Source: Blautia hansenii (GTDB lineage Bacteria > Bacillota > Clostridia > Lachnospirales > Lachnospiraceae). From it: a DNA stretch of 64,000 bases. The position numbers were made by a program, and so were the translations under genes. The notes under the pieces were generated by a model. The model saw only the letters and a program-made list of their open reading frames with translations, did no database searches and had not been told where the DNA came from. Position 1 is the first letter of the stretch; every line of letters starts with the position of its first letter. Positions 25,806-34,394 of this stretch are shown here, piece after piece. The stretch covers positions 1-64,000 of the forward strand of contig NZ_JAAITA010000012.1 of the NCBI RefSeq assembly GCF_013304445.1, in the 5' to 3' direction.

Positions 25806-26411
25806 TCAGTCTTTTAAAAATCCCATAGAATCAAAGGGCGAAATCCGAAACCAGAGTTTCCCTAAGATATATTTTTTCTTTACGTTTTTCACTTCCGCAA
25901 AACGGCTGTCCTCGCTGTTATTCCGGTTATCTCCCAGGACGAAATATTCATCCTTTTTCAGCGTCACCCCTTCATCAGCCAGACCGGCATTGCTGATCTG
26001 CGACAATTCCTTACTTTCCTCATACAGCTTTCCGTCAATATATACCTGTCCGTCTTTAATCTGTATGGTTTCTCCAGGAAGACCAATCACTCTTTTGATG
26101 TGCACTGCCGCATTATCCTTGCCATCCTTGGTAAAAGCAATCACATCTCCCCTTTTGGGGTCTCCCAGCTTATAGACCACCTTGTTGATGAAAAACCGCT
26201 CACCGGTCTGGAAGGTTGGCTCCATACTGCTTTCCTGCATACTGATACTCTGGAAAAAGAAAATCGCCACTACAGCCGCAAGAGCAAGGGCCACTGCAAT
26301 CTGAAACACCCAGCCGAACACCCGGCGTCCCGTTTCGCTTCTGATAAATTCCAGCGCCAAATCTTTTTGTTCTTCTATATTGATATTTTTTTTCTTTCTT
26401 TTTCTGCTCAA
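25806..26411 (-). CDS. lepB: Signal peptidase I
   Basis: Cleaves signal peptides on the outer membrane face. One N-terminal transmembrane helix (FGWVFQIAVALALAAVVAIF) anchors a periplasm-like domain with the catalytic Ser in SMQESSMEPTF and the catalytic Lys in VHIKRVIGLPGE; the C-terminal GDNRNNSEDSR box is present. The start is uncertain: I prefer the TTG at 26411 because GGGGTG lies six bases upstream; the ATG at 26447 has no site and abuts a stem-loop. Basic N-terminus SRKRKKKN fits a cytoplasmic tail. Follows rplS. Confidence 0.9.
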   Translation of the reverse strand: MSRKRKKKNINIEEQKDLALEFIRSETGRRVFGWVFQIAVALALAAVVAIFFFQSISMQESSMEPTFQTGERFFINKVVYKLGDPKRGDVIAFTKDGKDNAAVHIKRVIGLPGETIQIKDGQVYIDGKLYEESKELSQISNAGLADEGVTLKKDEYFVLGDNRNNSEDSRFAEVKNVKKKYILGKLWFRISPFDSMGFLKD

Positions 26412-26458
26412 TCCTGTCACCCCGTCCCCGCATAAATTCATCCGCATGATGAACAAAC

Positions 26459-26486
26459 AGAGGGTGCCACTACTGCAACACCCTCT
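26459..26486 (-). terminator. Stem-loop after rplS (weak terminator or attenuator)
   Basis: AGAGGGTG and CACCCTCT pair perfectly around a 12-base loop; only GTTTGTT follows, so termination is probably partial and lets transcription continue into lepB. Confidence 0.6.
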
Positions 26487-26501
26487 GTCATGCTTACGTT
26501 A

Positions 26502-26849
26502 TTATTTTACTAATTCTTTAACCTTAGCTGCTTTACCTACACGCTGTCTTAAGTAGTTCAGTTTCGCACGTCTTACTTTACCGCGTCTGATAACTTCTAC
26601 TTTTTCTACGTTAGGGGAATGTAATGGCCATGTTTTTTCAACGCCGATTCCGTTGGAAGTTTTTCTTACTGTGAATGTTTCACGGTTGCTTCCGCCCTGT
26701 TTCTTTAATACAACACCTTCAAAAATCTGGATTCTTTCACGGTTTCCTTCTTTGATTTTTCCGTGAACTCTTACAGTGTCACCTACGTTGAATTCCGGTG
26801 CTTCAGCTTTCATCTGAGCAGCTTCGATGTTTTTAATAATTTCGTTCAT
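26502..26849 (-). CDS. rplS: 50S ribosomal protein L19
   Basis: The 115-residue protein has the L19 signature throughout: [49 protein letters not shown], and [14 protein letters not shown]. It binds at the 30S-50S interface. An AAGGAG site precedes the ATG. It has its own promoter and a structured leader, separating its control from trmD upstream. Confidence 0.98.
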   Translation of the reverse strand: MNEIIKNIEAAQMKAEAPEFNVGDTVRVHGKIKEGNRERIQIFEGVVLKKQGGSNRETFTVRKTSNGIGVEKTWPLHSPNVEKVEVIRRGKVRRAKLNYLRQRVGKAAKVKELVK

Positions 26850-26918
26850 GATTTTTCTCCTTTTATCCTGGATGTTCTTAATGCAATCAGCAACAGAGGA
26901 CCATCTCTTTTTACAACA
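26850..26918 (-). promoter_or_regulatory. Probable L19 autoregulatory mRNA leader
   Basis: The region between the promoter and rplS reads GATGGTCCTCTGTTGCTG then GATTGCATTAAGAACATCC before the ribosome-binding site. These blocks resemble the L19 leader RNA known in Firmicutes, as I remember it. A covariance search with the Rfam L19 leader model would decide. Confidence 0.5.
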
Positions 26919-26924
26919 GGTTTG

Positions 26925-26953
26925 ATTATACTATGCCTGTCTGCTGTTGTCAA
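26925..26953 (-). promoter_or_regulatory. Strong sigma-A promoter of rplS
   Basis: Consensus TTGACA and TATAAT with a 17-base spacer on the minus strand, between trmD and rplS. Confidence 0.92.
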
Positions 26954-26976
26954 GGTTTTTTCCTTGCTGAATTTTT

Positions 26977-28434
26977 TTACAGGAAATACTCCACTTCTCT
27001 CGGCGCAGCATAATTGCTTTCCAGATAGTCCCGCACCTGACCGGCCTCAAAAGTTCTGGCACCTGTGGGACAGACCTTTGTACACCGCATACAGTTTAAA
27101 CACTTGTCCGGCTGGATCTCCAGCGTTTCCATGGAAATGGCGTTTACCGGACATTTCTGCACGCAGGCCTGACAGCCCGTACACGCTTCCCGCGCAAAGC
27201 TTTTTTCCACTGGTTTCATAGCTTTGGGCTCAGGTTTTGGATTTCCCGGTACGTCTGTTTCCAAAAGCACACTATTTTCCGCTTCTTCCAGCTTTTTTTT
27301 CACAGCAACGGCAAACTTCCGGAAGATTTCCAGGTCTTTGTCATCCGGTCTTCCCATTCCCAGCTTCGCTGAATAAATGTGCGGAATCACCGGAGCTATG
27401 GCGCCAATACAAACAAACCCCTGTCTTGTGAGAATTTCCTTCATCTGAGCCAGTGTATCCTCGTAATGGCGGTTGCCATACGCAGCTGCCAGAATACAGG
27501 GCGTCCTGTTTCCCTGCAGAGAAGAGAAAATACCACTCTCTACCTGAGGCAATTGTCCTCCGTATACCGGAGCCGCAGCCACCAGAAGCTCCTGCTCTTT
27601 AAATACATGCTTCTGTTTTCGGAATTTCCTTCTGGTCAAGTCCAGATACGCCGGATTCTGGGTCAGACAGCTCATAAGCAGTTCTGTGGCCCTTTTCGTC
27701 CCCTCTGTGGGACTGAAATATGCCGCTGTCACGGGTCTGTTTTTAGAAAGCAGGTCCGGACGGCGCTCTTTTGTTCTTTTGACAGACTGCTTAAGCCTCC
27801 ACGCCTCAATTTTGCTGTGGTCGCCTGTAAGGAGCACTTTTGGCACCTTTTTCCCATTCCACTCTTCCGGGCGGGTATAGTGTGGATATTCCAACAGATT
27901 GTCCTGCATGGACTCAAATTGAGAGGATTCCTCATTGTTTAACACACCGGGTACAAAACGGGAAATAGCGTCAATCATAACAGAGGCCGCCAGTTCTCCC
28001 CCGGTCAGCACATAATCCCCGATGGACACATAATCTGTCACCACTTCTTCCAGTACCCGCTCATCAATTCCCTCGTAATGACCGCAGAGGAAAATCAGTT
28101 CTTCCTCCATAGCCAGTTCCTCTACCATGGTCTGGCGGAATACCTGTCCCTGAGGCGTCAGGTAAATACATCTGGGCTTTTTTCCCTGTCGGGCTGCCTG
28201 GGATTCTTTTCGCACAGATTCATAAGCTCTGAAAACCGGTTCGGCCTGCATAACCATACCGGCGCCTCCGCCATAGGGATAATCATCGACCCGCATGTGT
28301 TTGTTATCAGCAAAATCCCGGATATTTACCGTATGAAGAGAAATTTTTCCGCTTTTTAAGGCCCTCCCCGTAATGCTGGTATTTACGGTATTTTCAATCA
28401 TTTCCGGAAACAGCGTCAATACATGATACTTCAT
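26977..28434 (-). CDS. trmD: tRNA (guanine-N1)-methyltransferase TrmD fused to flavodoxin and two-[4Fe-4S] ferredoxin domains
   Basis: Residues 1-230 are a full TrmD: PYGGGAGMVM (53-62), the knotted SAM site CGHYEGIDERV (117-127) and SIGDYVLTGGE (137-147), and the C-terminal IEAWRLKQS...RRPDLL. It methylates G37 of tRNAs to prevent frameshifting. At residue 235 the reading frame enters a flavodoxin-like fold: phosphate loop YFSPTEGTKRAT (239-250) and AAPVYGGQLP (287-296). The C-terminus has two cluster motifs, CX2CX2CX3CP at 418-428 and 445-455. The second half resembles EFR1-type flavodoxin-ferredoxin proteins. 485 residues is twice normal TrmD. No frameshift or stop at the junction. Neighbours rimM and rplS are canonical. 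Confidence 0.93.
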   Translation of the reverse strand: MKYHVLTLFPEMIENTVNTSITGRALKSGKISLHTVNIRDFADNKHMRVDDYPYGGGAGMVMQAEPVFRAYESVRKESQAARQGKKPRCIYLTPQGQVFRQTMVEELAMEEELIFLCGHYEGIDERVLEEVVTDYVSIGDYVLTGGELAASVMIDAISRFVPGVLNNEESSQFESMQDNLLEYPHYTRPEEWNGKKVPKVLLTGDHSKIEAWRLKQSVKRTKERRPDLLSKNRPVTAAYFSPTEGTKRATELLMSCLTQNPAYLDLTRRKFRKQKHVFKEQELLVAAAPVYGGQLPQVESGIFSSLQGNRTPCILAAAYGNRHYEDTLAQMKEILTRQGFVCIGAIAPVIPHIYSAKLGMGRPDDKDLEIFRKFAVAVKKKLEEAENSVLLETDVPGNPKPEPKAMKPVEKSFAREACTGCQACVQKCPVNAISMETLEIQPDKCLNCMRCTKVCPTGARTFEAGQVRDYLESNYAAPREVEYFL

Positions 28435-28444
28435 GATTTCCCTC

Positions 28445-28951
28445 CTAGCACAGTCCTTTCAGCAGATGAATGATCATTTTATTCTGCTCTACGTCTACTT
28501 CTTTGACACAGTCTTTGATAGCAGGAACCAGTACCTCTTTTTTATCTGTGGTGTGAATCACATACACATCATTGGCCCCGGTCTCCATGACATCTTTTAA
28601 AGTACCGAAAAGAGAGCCGTCCTCCAGAAATACGTCCATATCTATTAAGTCTGCAATATAATATTCATTTTCTTCCAAAGGTACGGCAAAATCTCTGGTG
28701 ACATAAAGACTTTTTCCCTTGTAAGGCTCAATATCGTTAATATTGTCCACATCACGGAATTTCAAAATAACAAATTGTTTGAAATACTTCACCCGCTGGA
28801 TTTCCAGTTCACACAGTTCTTTTCCTGTATCCAGAAGCACACTTTCCAGATAGTCAAATCTGTGGGCGTCGTCTGTGGTGGGGTATACTTTTACCTCTCC
28901 GCGAATACCGTGGGTTGTGGTAATCACGCCTACCTGCAATAAATCTTCCAT
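28445..28951 (-). CDS. rimM: Ribosome maturation factor RimM
   Basis: Assists 30S head assembly with S19. The 168-residue protein has the N-terminal RimM barrel (VGVITTTHGIRGEVKVYPTTD) and the PRC-barrel C-terminal part (EYYIADLIDMDVF...VPAIKDCVKEVDVEQNKMIIHLLKGL). It lies 11 bp upstream of trmD and after a terminator-like stem-loop that follows the KH gene. Confidence 0.96.
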   Translation of the reverse strand: MEDLLQVGVITTTHGIRGEVKVYPTTDDAHRFDYLESVLLDTGKELCELEIQRVKYFKQFVILKFRDVDNINDIEPYKGKSLYVTRDFAVPLEENEYYIADLIDMDVFLEDGSLFGTLKDVMETGANDVYVIHTTDKKEVLVPAIKDCVKEVDVEQNKMIIHLLKGLC

Positions 28952-28996
28952 CTATATTATATACTCCTCTTTCTCCCGGTCTTTGGGCCCGGTATG

Positions 28997-29042
28997 ATAA
29001 AAAAGGGGCTGTCACACTGCTGTTCATGCGACAACCCCTTTC
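28997..29042 (-). terminator. Terminator between khpA and rimM
   Basis: AAAGGGGTTGTC and GACAGCCCCTTT (one mismatch) pair around a loop and are followed by TTTTTTATC on the minus strand. It splits the usual rpsP-khpA-rimM-trmD operon, perhaps only partly. Confidence 0.85.
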
Positions 29043-29052
29043 ATGATTGTTA

Positions 29053-29283
29053 TTACTGTAAAATATCTACGACAACCTTTTTCTCACCTTTGGAAGACGC
29101 GGCCTTTACCACAGTACGGATAGCTTTGGCAATGCGGCCCTGGCGGCCAATTACTTTCCCCATATCCGCAGGGGCAACCTTGAGTTCCAAAAGGATAGCG
29201 TCGTTTTCTTCTGTTTCTGTCACAACGACTTCTTCAGGAGAATCTACGAGAGATTTTGCAATTACTTCTACTAATTCTTTCAT
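29053..29283 (-). CDS. khpA: KH-domain RNA-binding protein KhpA (YlqC)
   Basis: A 76-residue single KH domain with the GXXG loop as VIGRQGRIAKAIRTVV. Works with KhpB as a global RNA binder linked to cell division in Firmicutes. Lies 18 bp after rpsP. Confidence 0.94.
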   Translation of the reverse strand: MKELVEVIAKSLVDSPEEVVVTETEENDAILLELKVAPADMGKVIGRQGRIAKAIRTVVKAASSKGEKKVVVDILQ

Positions 29284-29301
29284 TACAAATTACCTCCCGG
29301 A

Positions 29302-29547
29302 TTATTTTTCGATACCAGCCAGTTTGAAGATTTTAGCAACAACCTCTGTTGGCTGAGCACCGTTTGCAAGCCATTTTTTAGCTGCTTCTTCGTCTACTTT
29401 GTATACGCTTGGTTCCTGAGTTGGGTCATATGTTCCAATCTCTTCGATGAATCTTCCATCTCTTGGGGATTTGGAATCTGCAACAATGATTCTATAGAAA
29501 GGAGCTTTCTTCTGTCCCATTCTTCTTAATCTGATTTTTACTGCCAT
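29302..29547 (-). CDS. rpsP: 30S ribosomal protein S16
   Basis: 81 residues; [20 protein letters not shown] and [20 protein letters not shown] are diagnostic of S16. AGGAGGTG precedes the ATG. Located between ffh and khpA, the standard order. Confidence 0.98.
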   Translation of the reverse strand: MAVKIRLRRMGQKKAPFYRIIVADSKSPRDGRFIEEIGTYDPTQEPSVYKVDEEAAKKWLANGAQPTEVVAKIFKLAGIEK

Positions 29548-29588
29548 TTCTTTTCACCTCCTGGTTTTTTCATAAAGTTTCATATATG

Positions 29589-30935
29589 TTAAAAGGGAAG
29601 TTTGAATTTTCCTCTTTTACCACCTTTGCCGCCCATCAGTCCGGGCATCTGTTTCATCATTTTCTTGGCCTGTTCAAACTGTTTGACCATACGGTTGACT
29701 TCCGCCACATCCACACCTGCGCCTTTGGCAATCCGGTTCTTTCTGGAAGGGCTTAAAATTTCGGGATGAGAACGTTCTTTTGGGGTCATGGACAGAATAA
29801 TCGCTTCTTTTCTCGCCATATCCTTTTCATCTACCATGCTGTCAATGTCCTTAATCTGGGAACCCACACCCGGAAGCATATTCAGTACACTGGACAAACC
29901 GCCCATGTTTTTCATCTGGTTCATGCTTTCCAGATAGTCGTCAAATCCGAAAGAATTTTTGCGGAACTTCTGCTCCATTTCTTTGGCTTTCTCTTCATCC
30001 AGATTGGCCTGTGCCTTTTCAATCAGGCTCATGACATCCCCCATCCCTAAAATACGGGACGCCATACGGTCGGGATAAAACTGTTCCAAATCGGACAGCT
30101 TCTCGCCCATACCCACATATAAAATCGGCTTTCCGCTGATGGCCTTAATGGAAAGCGCCGCACCGCCTCGGGTGTCACCATCCATCTTTGTCAAAATGAC
30201 TCCGTCGATTCCAACTTTTTCTCCAAAGGTCTCTGCCACATTTACCGCATCCTGTCCGGTCATGGCATCTACCACCAGAATGGTCTGGTCTACGTCAATG
30301 GCTTCTTTGATTTGGGCAAGTTCCTTCATCATATCTTCATCAATGTGAAGACGTCCTGCCGTATCCAGAATCAGCACATTATACTTCTCATTTTTTGCAT
30401 GCTCATAAGCTGCTTTTGCAATGTCCACCGGGCTGTTTTTATCTCCCATGGCGAAGACTTCCACACCCTGTTTTTCTCCGTTTACCTGCAGCTGTTTGAT
30501 TGCAGCCGGACGATAGACGTCGCAGGCAGCCAGGAGAGGCTTTCTTCCTTTGGACTTCAGCTTTCCTGCCAGCTTTGCAGTGGTTGTAGTCTTACCGGCA
30601 CCCTGAAGTCCCACCATCATCAAAACGGTCACTTCATTGCCGGGCTTTAAGGCAATCTCTGTTGTTTCACTTCCCATTAAGCGGACAAGCTCTTCATTTA
30701 CAATCTTAATGACCATCTGACCCGGATTCAGACCAGACATAACGTCCTGTCCGATAGCACGCTCCTGCACAGCCTTCATAAACTGCTTTACTACCTTGAA
30801 GCTGACGTCCGCTTCCAAAAGCGCCATCTTTACTTCTTTTAAGGCAGCCTTTACATCGGCTTCGGTCAAACGGCCTTTTTTTCTTAAATTCTTAAATACA
30901 TTCTGAAGTTTGTCTGTTAAGCTCTCAAATGCCAT
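29589..30935 (-). CDS. ffh: Signal recognition particle protein Ffh (SRP54)
   Basis: Binds signal sequences of nascent chains and delivers them to FtsY. N-terminal helical bundle, GTPase G domain (GLQGAGKTTTTAKLA near residue 108, DTAGR, TKMDGDTRGGAAL), and a methionine-rich M domain ending MMKQMPGLMGGKGGKRGK. 448 residues is normal. Starts three bases after ylxM, implying tight coupling. Its usual neighbour ftsY is found 32 kb away at 62835. Confidence 0.97.
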   Translation of the reverse strand: MAFESLTDKLQNVFKNLRKKGRLTEADVKAALKEVKMALLEADVSFKVVKQFMKAVQERAIGQDVMSGLNPGQMVIKIVNEELVRLMGSETTEIALKPGNEVTVLMMVGLQGAGKTTTTAKLAGKLKSKGRKPLLAACDVYRPAAIKQLQVNGEKQGVEVFAMGDKNSPVDIAKAAYEHAKNEKYNVLILDTAGRLHIDEDMMKELAQIKEAIDVDQTILVVDAMTGQDAVNVAETFGEKVGIDGVILTKMDGDTRGGAALSIKAISGKPILYVGMGEKLSDLEQFYPDRMASRILGMGDVMSLIEKAQANLDEEKAKEMEQKFRKNSFGFDDYLESMNQMKNMGGLSSVLNMLPGVGSQIKDIDSMVDEKDMARKEAIILSMTPKERSHPEILSPSRKNRIAKGAGVDVAEVNRMVKQFEQAKKMMKQMPGLMGGKGGKRGKFKLPF

Positions 30936-30938
30936 CTG

Positions 30939-31283
30939 TTATAACTCCTCTAAGATTTCCTGAGAAATACTTTCCACCTGGGAAACCAGTTCCTGTCTGC
31001 TAAGATTTTCACATTCTCTGCTCAGCTTGTGAATACGATGGACCTTTTTTTTAATATTCACAAACTTTTCTACCAGATGCAGCTTTGCTTCGTAATCCTG
31101 CAAAGCCTTGTTGCAGCGCTTGATATTATCATGCACGCCCTGCCGGCTGATACCCAGCTCGTCGGCCACTTCACTTAAGGAGTAGTCATTTAAAACCACA
31201 TCTTCGTAGATTCTTCTCTGGTGAGCTGTCAACAACTCTCCGTAGAAATCATACAGCAAAGTCTGTTCTACAAATTTTTCCAT
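30939..31283 (-). CDS. ylxM: YlxM-type putative DNA-binding protein (UPF0122)
   Basis: A 114-residue protein with a sigma-70 region 4-like helix-turn-helix: [26 protein letters not shown]. Family members precede ffh and are thought to tune SRP expression. An AAGGTGA site precedes the ATG. It heads the ylxM-ffh transcript. Confidence 0.93.
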   Translation of the reverse strand: MEKFVEQTLLYDFYGELLTAHQRRIYEDVVLNDYSLSEVADELGISRQGVHDNIKRCNKALQDYEAKLHLVEKFVNIKKKVHRIHKLSRECENLSRQELVSQVESISQEILEEL

Positions 31284-31300
31284 TCGTAATCACCTTGGTT

Positions 31301-31329
31301 ATCATACAACAGGATTCTACGGCTGTCAA
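31301..31329 (-). promoter_or_regulatory. Sigma-A promoter of ylxM-ffh
   Basis: TTGACA and TATGAT with a 17-base spacer on the minus strand, about 20 bases before the ylxM start. A second TTGACA on the plus strand lies just beyond it without a matching -10. Confidence 0.85.
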
Positions 31330-31368
31330 GTATTTTTTCTTGACAATTTTATATTCTCTATTTTTTCC

Positions 31369-31397
31369 TTGCACACAACTCCCTCATATGTTTATAT
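31369..31397 (+). promoter_or_regulatory. Probable promoter of tmcAL
   Basis: TTGCAC and TTATAT with a 17-base spacer, followed 20 bases later by the AAAGGA ribosome-binding site. Confidence 0.5.
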
Positions 31398-31434
31398 AGT
31401 AACAGAACACAATTTTTACAGAAAGGATTTTACC

Positions 31435-32694
31435 ATGAAAAAAGCAGTCGGAATCATAGCGGAATATAACCCTTTCCATAAAGGACATGCCTATCACATA
31501 GAAAAAGCCAAAGAACTGACCGGAGCAGACTATGCTGTAGTCGTTTTAAGCGGTGATTTCGTCCAGCGGGGCACTCCTGCTGTTTTTTCCAAACATTTGC
31601 GGACAAAAATGGCGCTTCTGGGAGGGGCTGATGTGGTGCTGGAACTCCCCTCTTATTACGCCTCCTCCAGTGCAGAATATTTTGCCAAAGGCAGCATAGG
31701 AATTCTAAATGCTTTACATGGTATAGATTTTCTCTGCTTTGGCAGCGAAAGCGGAGAACTCTCTCCCTGTATGGCCACGGCTGAAATTTTGTCGAAAGAA
31801 CCGGAAGCCTTTCAGATTTCTTTAAAAGAAAACCTGAAAAAGGGCCTCTCTTTCCCCTCAGCCCGCAAAGCTGCACTCTTAGAATACGGCGCAAAATTCC
31901 TTTCCGGTCCATGGAACAACGAATTTTTAGATACGCCAAACAATATTCTGGGAGTCGAATACTGCAAAGCGCTGCTTTCACTGAAAAGTTCTATACGTCC
32001 GGTAACACTGAAACGGGAAGGCAGCGCCTATCACGCCGAAAAACTGGAAAACAGCTATCCCAGCGCCTCCGCTGTCCGCAGAAGCCTTTCCCAATTACAG
32101 GATACGGACTCCAGAGAATTTCTCCCGGCTCTTTTATCACTTTTCACCCGGACACAGCCGGAAATGGTAGCCTCTCTGCCCCACAATCTGACAAAAGAAG
32201 ACATGATGACCGAGGACGATTTCTCCCTGCTGCTAAAATACAAACTGATGCGCAGTACCCCCGACAGCCTTTGTCAGTATGCCGACATGTCCCCGGAACT
32301 GGCCAGGCGAATCTGCAACCGTTTGAATGAATTTATGTCCTTTTCCCAGTTTGCAGGACTTTTAAAAACAAAGGAACTGACCCGTACCAGAATTAACCGC
32401 GCCCTGCTCCACACGCTCCTGGAAATTCCGGCAGACCTGCCTTCCCATGCTCCCGGTTATGTGCGGCTGCTTGGCTTTCAAAAGAAAAGTTCCGAATTTC
32501 TCCGGCTTTTACAGAACAACAGTACGATTCCTGTCCTCACAAAAGCCGCGGACTACAAAAAACGGCTGCCTAAGGAAGAAATTTCTGCTTTTGAGACAGA
32601 TATTTTTGTCTCCAACCTCTACCAGTCCGTACTGCATATAAAAAAACAGACCGCTTTTGTTCATGATTTGCAAAAGCCGCCTGTTCTTTTGTGA
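31435..32694 (+). CDS. tmcAL: tRNA(Met) cytidine acetate ligase TmcAL
   Basis: Acetylates C34 of elongator tRNA-Met using acetate and ATP, a notable match for an acetate-producing cell. The N-terminal nucleotidyltransferase motif is GIIAEYNPFHKGHAYHI (HXGH) with VLSGDFVQRGTPA; the C-terminal part is helical. 419 residues, slightly longer than average. Start at 31435 (MKKAVGIIAEYN) has AAAGGA nine bases upstream. Its last 34 bases overlap the opposite-strand SEDS-like gene. Confidence 0.92.
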   Translation: MKKAVGIIAEYNPFHKGHAYHIEKAKELTGADYAVVVLSGDFVQRGTPAVFSKHLRTKMALLGGADVVLELPSYYASSSAEYFAKGSIGILNALHGIDFLCFGSESGELSPCMATAEILSKEPEAFQISLKENLKKGLSFPSARKAALLEYGAKFLSGPWNNEFLDTPNNILGVEYCKALLSLKSSIRPVTLKREGSAYHAEKLENSYPSASAVRRSLSQLQDTDSREFLPALLSLFTRTQPEMVASLPHNLTKEDMMTEDDFSLLLKYKLMRSTPDSLCQYADMSPELARRICNRLNEFMSFSQFAGLLKTKELTRTRINRALLHTLLEIPADLPSHAPGYVRLLGFQKKSSEFLRLLQNNSTIPVLTKAADYKKRLPKEEISAFETDIFVSNLYQSVLHIKKQTAFVHDLQKPPVLL

Positions 32695-33953
32695 ACAACG
32701 GTTTTCTTTTGCTCTGCAGGAAGCAGGTTCTGATAGCGGTACACGCTGAGCAGAAGTCCCAGAACCACATAAGATACCAGAAGGTTTGAGCCGCCGGAAG
32801 AAAGGAAGGGCAGAAAACTGGTCGTTCCAGGGAAAAATCCGGCAGCTTCCCCTATGTGAAAAAGTGTCATAAAGAGGAAAAATAATGCACCTGCATAACC
32901 AATCATCATTCCCAGCTGATTTTTCTGTTTCTTTGCCACATGCAGCCCTTTCATGGCCAGAATCAGCACCATAGCAACCACAACCACAGCGGCTATGACA
33001 CCATAACTGGCGCTTAAAAACTGAACCACATCATATCTGCCATTTTCTCTTATCACTTCTGTTGAAAATCCAGAAATATGTCCCAGTCGTCCAAGATAAT
33101 ACTGTATTCTGTCTATCTGATAAGGGGCAAACCAATGAAGTTTCACCCCCAACACGGCAATCCCTGCCGGGAGCGCCAGCGTTATTCCCCAGAACATTCC
33201 TAGAAAAACTCCCCTTTTCACCTGAAACCAGCCTTTCCATACCGCATAACTCAAGAGAACCCCCTCCACCAGAAACAAAAATCCGGCCTGAAAAAGATGT
33301 GGCATACGGTAAGCCAGATAAACCGGAATCAGCAGCCACAGAAGACATTTGCCAATTCCCCGTATTCCCTGTCCATAATACTGATATAAAATTCCTCCAT
33401 AAAGAGGAATCGCCAGATACAACATGGAAGATATGGAAAACGTTCCGATTCCGGGAAGCGTTATCCAGCTATTGGCGCCATTCACAGATACAGGGAAAAA
33501 CTCTGCCTGCAGGAAAAGGAAAAGTCCGCCCAGTCCTGCCAGAAATTTTGCATATTTTCCCAGAAAACTGTAGTCCAGGCGGTATACGCCCAGCATCAGG
33601 CCAAAGCCCAGCACCACATGAAAAATATAGCGGATAATGTGGCTGTTTCCCAAGGTTCCATCGCTTTTTCCAATCACGGTCTGAATCACAATTCCCAGAA
33701 AACTGATAAACCCTATGAGGATAATCATAGACCAACACATCTGTGGTCTGTGAAGGGCATCCAGAGAAATTCCGGTTTCTACAGGGCTTCCCATATCCTC
33801 TACCGCCCTTTTCACTGCCTCGTCCCTGTCCATGCCTTCCAGAAGATTGTCTGAAATCTGCTCTTCCAAATGTCCCCGCAGTTCTTCTTCCACCATTTTT
33901 CGGGCCTGCTTGCAGCGTATCTGCTCCAGTACTTTTTGTAAATATTCTTCCAT
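32661..33953 (-). CDS. SEDS (FtsW/RodA/SpoVE)-like protein with N-terminal permease-prefix domain
   Basis: A 430-residue membrane protein. Residues 1-70 are soluble and helical (MEEYLQKVLEQIRCKQARKM, EEQISDNLLEGMDRDEAVKRAVEDMG), resembling the permease-prefix domain usually paired with PadR regulators. About ten transmembrane helices follow with SEDS landmarks: NGANSWITLPGIGTF for the extracellular loop and FLPFLSSGGSNLLVSYVVLG for the conserved last-helix pair. SEDS proteins polymerise peptidoglycan glycan strands. It starts three bases after the padR gene, so it is likely under that repressor. Not a housekeeping FtsW or RodA, which lack the prefix. Confidence 0.85.
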   Translation of the reverse strand: MEEYLQKVLEQIRCKQARKMVEEELRGHLEEQISDNLLEGMDRDEAVKRAVEDMGSPVETGISLDALHRPQMCWSMIILIGFISFLGIVIQTVIGKSDGTLGNSHIIRYIFHVVLGFGLMLGVYRLDYSFLGKYAKFLAGLGGLFLFLQAEFFPVSVNGANSWITLPGIGTFSISSMLYLAIPLYGGILYQYYGQGIRGIGKCLLWLLIPVYLAYRMPHLFQAGFLFLVEGVLLSYAVWKGWFQVKRGVFLGMFWGITLALPAGIAVLGVKLHWFAPYQIDRIQYYLGRLGHISGFSTEVIRENGRYDVVQFLSASYGVIAAVVVVAMVLILAMKGLHVAKKQKNQLGMMIGYAGALFFLFMTLFHIGEAAGFFPGTTSFLPFLSSGGSNLLVSYVVLGLLLSVYRYQNLLPAEQKKTVVHKRTGGFCKS

Positions 33954-33956
33954 TTG

Positions 33957-34286
33957 TCACCCCTCCAATCCTAAGACACTGGTTACTGCTCCGGCATATT
34001 CCCGCCACTCCGCCTCTTTCTCAGAAAGCATTCTGCGGCCTTCTCTGGTAATGCTGTAATATTTCCGCATTTTCCCCTGGATTTCCTGCTCATAAGATTG
34101 CAGAAGCTTCTTCTCCTCCATGGTGTGCAGCAAAGGATAGAGGGTTCCCGCTTTCAGCTCAAAAACATTTTGAGAACGCTGCCGTAATGTTGAAATCATT
34201 TCATACCCATACATATCTTTTTCCGACAGCAGCTTTAAAAGCAACATCGTCATACTGCCGGAAACCATTGTTTTACTGATTGCCAT
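33957..34286 (-). CDS. PadR-family transcriptional regulator
   Basis: A 109-residue winged-helix protein: LLKLLSEKDMYGYEMISTLRQRS, then LKAGTLYPLLHTMEEKKLLQSY and KYYSITREGRRML are the PadR hallmarks. It is co-transcribed with the SEDS-like gene and probably represses the pair, releasing in response to an unknown ligand or envelope stress. An AGGAGG-type site (AAGGAGGTAGAAA) lies seven bases before the ATG. Confidence 0.93.
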   Translation of the reverse strand: MAISKTMVSGSMTMLLLKLLSEKDMYGYEMISTLRQRSQNVFELKAGTLYPLLHTMEEKKLLQSYEQEIQGKMRKYYSITREGRRMLSEKEAEWREYAGAVTSVLGLEG

Positions 34287-34329
34287 TTTCTACCTCCTTG
34301 TGTCAGACATTTTCAAACAAAAATATAGC

Positions 34330-34390
34330 ATATAGTTTTTCGATATATCGATTAACTATATACTATATCGGTTATCTATATATGTCAAGG
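34330..34390 (-). promoter_or_regulatory. AT-rich promoter/operator of padR
   Basis: On the minus strand TTGACA (34383-34388) is followed after 17 bases by TAGTAT. The segment contains the palindrome CGATATATCG (34341-34350) and repeated ATATAG/CTATAT motifs, a plausible autoregulatory PadR site. Confidence 0.5.
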
Positions 34391-34394
34391 ATTT

